Assembly: GCA_964369265.1 (NCBI GenBank)
Contig: CAYJEV010000048.1
Coordinates: 1 to 13,769, forward strand
Source: DAMCAP01 sp964369265
GTDB taxonomy: Bacteria; Bacillota; Clostridia; Oscillospirales; Ruminococcaceae
Length of the DNA: 13,769 nucleotides
Reading direction: 5' to 3'
In this document: one piece after another, positions 13,636 to 13,769 of the stretch
How positions within the stretch are numbered: the first letter of the stretch is position 1
Layout of the letters: every line of letters begins with the position of its first letter
Position numbers and translations under genes: made by a program
Notes under the pieces: model-generated
The model's database searches: none
What the model saw: the letters and a program-made list of their open reading frames with translations, nothing else
Told to the model about the DNA's origin: nothing

Positions 13636-13698
13636 ATACATATCAGACGCATTCTATATCGCCGTTTTACCAACAAAACACTTTTATTTTTAATAATA

Positions 13699-13769
13699 GC
13701 CCTCTTAGTTAAATGGATATAACAGTCCCCTCCTAAGGGACAGTTGTGAGTTCGATTCTCGCAGAGGGT
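13699..13769 (+). tRNA. tRNA-Arg (anticodon CCT), cut at the window's right edge
   Basis: The cloverleaf is complete up to the acceptor 3' strand. The acceptor is GCCCTCT (13699-13705) with AGAGGGT (13763-13769), including a terminal G-U pair. The D arm has stem GTTA/TAAC. The anticodon stem GTCCC/GGGAC encloses loop CTCCTAA with anticodon CCT at 13732-13734, and the variable loop is AGTT. The T arm is GTGAG-TTCGATT-CTCGC with one G-U pair. The anticodon reads AGG arginine codons. The discriminator base and any encoded CCA lie beyond the window. Confidence 0.92.

Overview
The window looks like a draft or metagenome-derived piece of a low-GC, spore-forming Clostridia-type Firmicute. The supporting signs are strong AGGAGG-type ribosome sites, AT-rich intergenic DNA, a germination protease gene (gpr) that implies endospores, ferredoxin-dependent 2-oxoacid oxidation that implies anaerobic amino-acid fermentation, and a tRNA-Arg of clostridial type. 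A run of 100 Ns (4082-4181) marks a scaffold join.

Layout. 1-233: non-coding DNA with strong hairpins, possibly the end of a dispersed repeat. 234-869 (-): histidine-phosphatase enzyme. 1105-1836 (+): XRE-type regulator with an operator-like repeat on its promoter, ending in a hairpin. 1917-2915 and 2929-3960 (+): an orphan TctC-like binding lipoprotein closely followed by tsaD. 3951-4236: a 50-bp tandem duplication and the assembly gap. 4264-4758 (+): nitroreductase-family flavoprotein, ending in a hairpin shared with the converging small membrane protein gene (4822-5256, -).

5359-9835 (-) is the metabolic core: a six-gene operon read right to left, with its own candidate promoter (9915-9944) and terminator (5282-5311). 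In transcription order it encodes a class III (CaiB/BaiF) CoA-transferase, a MinD/CobQ-like P-loop ATPase, and the delta (ferredoxin), alpha, beta and gamma subunits of a 2-oxoacid:ferredoxin oxidoreductase of VorB type. Three junctions are TAATG stop/start overlaps. The likely job is oxidative decarboxylation of a 2-oxoacid to acyl-CoA with reduction of ferredoxin, with the CoA-transferase moving CoA between the product and another acid. The substrate cannot be read from the sequence.

10133-12491 (-) holds two single-gene units for exported proteins of unknown function: a 433-aa very acidic secreted protein ending in a bare NPTTG-type motif, and a 217-aa lipoprotein. Each has its own terminator, and the acidic protein gene has palindromic motifs at its promoter. 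12747-13571 (+) is gpr with a candidate forespore promoter. The right edge is a tRNA-Arg(CCT), complete except for the discriminator base and anything after it.

No CRISPR array, insertion sequence, phage module or clearly new multi-gene system is visible. The points most worth following are the CoA-transferase/ATPase/oxidoreductase operon with an inverted repeat at its promoter, the acidic protein with a terminal sortase-like motif but no membrane anchor, and the repeat/gap structure after tsaD.
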